A DNA stretch of 6,844 nt, from positions 1 to 6,844 of the forward strand of contig JAEZYO010000228.1 in assembly GCA_023419055.1 (NCBI GenBank). The letters run 5' to 3'. Both the position numbers and the translations under genes were made by a program. The notes under the pieces are model-generated. The model was not told where the DNA came from. It did not search any database and worked only from the letters and a program-made list of their open reading frames with translations. How positions within the stretch are numbered: the first letter of the stretch is position 1; each line of letters starts with the position of its first letter. This document shows, piece after piece, positions 5,492-6,844 of the stretch. This DNA comes from Pseudomonadota bacterium (GTDB taxonomy: Bacteria; Myxococcota; Polyangia; Polyangiales; Polyangiaceae).

Positions 5492-6823
5492 TCAGCCGAC
5501 GAGATGCTCGAGGAGCGCAGCGGCGGCCAGGTAGGCCGCGTACAGGGCGGGCAAGCCCACGACCGCGAAAAAGATCTGGCGCACGATCTGCTCGGTGCGC
5601 TTGCTTTCGAGCGTCTCCTCGAGCGTCTGCCGCTGCTCGCGGACACGTGACGGCGCTCGCGGTCGCGCCGAGCTCACGACGTTGGACGAGGCGCAGTAGG
5701 CGCAGGGTACGACGGGTTCGGCGAGCTCGGGCAGCGGTGCACCGCAGACCCGGCAGCCGTAGGGACCGCCCGCTCGATCGGGCGCGACGGCGGCGAACTC
5801 CACCGCCGCCTCGCGGACGGCGACACGCCGAGAGGCGACGACGGAAGCGAGGATGGCGAGCGCCACCGAGAGCAAGAGGGGCAGCGCGAGCCCGACGAGC
5901 AGGAGCTTGAAATCGAGGGTGCCGCGCTCGATCGAAAGCACGACCACCGCCGCGCTGAACAGCCAGGAAGCGAGCATCGACGCCGCGAGCACGCCCAGGA
6001 GCGCCATCGTGAGCGGGGCGGACGGCTGCGCGAGGAGGCGCTCCAGCGCCCGCCGGCTCTTCTCGCGCAGCGCGGCGTTCGCCAACATGTCGCGCAGGCG
6101 GTGGCGCAGCGCGTCGCTCATCTTCACTTCGCCCTGGCAATAGCGGCAGCTCGCGTGCGGGGCGTCGACGGGACAGGCGGCGGCTCCGCAGCCGTTGCAC
6201 TTCAAGATCTGGACCACCACCCGCTCGGCCCGTTCGGGGTCGGACGGCTTCTTGCGTTCGACCAGGGAGCTCGTACCCCGAAGCTGCACGGCCTGGTAAT
6301 GTCCCGGCGAGTGGCGCGGAGGGATCGGCGCAAGACCTTCGCTCGCACGAAAGGCGTCGAGCGCCGCGACGAAAGTGTCATGCTCCTCTCCTTCCGCGAG
6401 TCCTACCCGCTCGCCCGAGCGAGCAACCGCGACGAGCTCCGTCGCGAGCAGTGATTGGCCGGGCTTTAGCCCCGATGCACCTGCGTCGAGCTCGTCCCAG
6501 CGCATCGAAGTGCCGGCGCGGTAACCTCCGAGCACGCGAAAGCCTTCGGAATCGAGCACGAGATCGCAAGGCCGCGCCACCCACACGTCGCGGGGGAAGC
6601 TCCAGAAAGCGCCGACCAGGAACGCGCCGACCAGCGCGATGAGCGGCCCGAGCACCCAATGCCCGAAGAAGAGAAGCGCCAAGCCCGCGATGCCGGTGGC
6701 GAGCGCGGGCATCCAGAACGCCGCCCACAGAAAGAGGGTCATGGCGAAGCCGTCGCCCGTCTGCAGCGGAATGCGGAGCGGAGCTCGGGGTCGGTAGCGG
6801 GGCGCCGATTCTTGCGAGGACAT
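5492..6823 (-). CDS. Multi-pass membrane protein with two zinc ribbons (443 aa, function unknown)
   Basis: Residues 27-50 and 51-73 form two membrane helices. They are followed by a soluble segment (about 80-160) with RPCDLVLDSEGFRVLGGYRA, RWDELDAGASG and VAVARSGERVGLAEGEEHDT, which has the look of a bacterial PH-like domain. Zinc ribbon 1 uses C209-x2-C212 and C226-x2-C229 (CNGCG...CRYC), with a further C217 between. Helices follow at about 271-297 and 305-331. Zinc ribbon 2 uses C357-x2-C360 and C374-x2-C377 (CRVCG...CAYC), then an Arg/Glu-rich linker and a last helix at about 415-438. I predict five helices, which would put the two ends on opposite sides of the membrane. No enzyme motif is seen, so a regulatory, scaffold or assembly role is only a guess. 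ATG 6823 is preceded by CAGGGCGG, a moderate Shine-Dalgarno. Codon use is typical. It converges on the VOC gene with a 20 bp gap and no obvious terminator. Confidence 0.82.
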   Translation of the reverse strand: MSSQESAPRYRPRAPLRIPLQTGDGFAMTLFLWAAFWMPALATGIAGLALLFFGHWVLGPLIALVGAFLVGAFWSFPRDVWVARPCDLVLDSEGFRVLGGYRAGTSMRWDELDAGASGLKPGQSLLATELVAVARSGERVGLAEGEEHDTFVAALDAFRASEGLAPIPPRHSPGHYQAVQLRGTSSLVERKKPSDPERAERVVVQILKCNGCGAAACPVDAPHASCRYCQGEVKMSDALRHRLRDMLANAALREKSRRALERLLAQPSAPLTMALLGVLAASMLASWLFSAAVVVLSIERGTLDFKLLLVGLALPLLLSVALAILASVVASRRVAVREAAVEFAAVAPDRAGGPYGCRVCGAPLPELAEPVVPCAYCASSNVVSSARPRAPSRVREQRQTLEETLESKRTEQIVRQIFFAVVGLPALYAAYLAAAALLEHLVG

Positions 6824-6844
6824 CCGCCCTGATGCTAGCTGCGC

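Noticed and set aside
5040..6200. 386-codon minus-strand frame across the VOC gene and the membrane-protein gene
   Set aside because: It is very Arg-rich, in a different frame from the zinc-ribbon protein on the same strand and antisense to the VOC gene. Both of those have clear motifs.

Overview
The window is 6.8 kb of GC-rich DNA (roughly two-thirds G+C, strong G/C preference at third codon positions). It carries mostly single, loosely spaced genes on both strands. The style suggests a large-genome, soil-type bacterium, with a myxobacterium or other Myxococcota as the best guess. Supporting points are the high GC, a DUF2934 protein, a DUF4336 protein, a lineage-type membrane zinc-ribbon protein and decayed genes between intact ones. 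This is inference from style; no rRNA or other phylogenetic marker is present. There is no tRNA, rRNA, CRISPR array or insertion sequence that I can see.

Left part (1-1968). An AraC-type regulator gene runs off the left edge on the minus strand. It is divergent from an imine-reductase-like NAD(P)-dependent oxidoreductase (428-1306). The 110 bp between them hold a 21-bp-period direct repeat and a flanking inverted repeat, which makes a regulator/target pair the simplest reading. A small DUF2934 gene (1303-1560, minus) converges on the oxidoreductase, and the two stop codons overlap in one CTAG. Across a 210 bp divergent gap lies a 65-aa Pro/Lys-rich protein of unknown function (1771-1968).

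Middle part (1969-4231). About 1.3 kb contains no intact gene but holds clear coding remnants. One is a short segment resembling the N-terminus of a LuxR-type regulator. The other is a beta-propeller-like gene whose reading frame must be switched several times between about 2337 and 3219. Several of the switch points lie in G-runs, so either gene decay or sequence errors could explain them. Next is an intact 222-aa acidic, glycine-rich, beta-type protein (3246-3914) of unknown function. A 317 bp stretch without a confident gene follows.

Right part (4232-6844). A DUF4336 (metallo-beta-lactamase-like) protein with a good Shine-Dalgarno is followed by a PhnB/YjdN-like VOC-fold protein. A 443-aa membrane protein with two CxxC...CxxC zinc ribbons converges on the VOC gene from the minus strand.

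No dedicated multi-gene system such as a defence island, secretion cluster or biosynthetic cluster is evident. The items most worth following are the AraC-regulator/imine-reductase pair and its operator-like repeats, the frame-broken propeller gene, and the unassigned 222-aa and 443-aa proteins.
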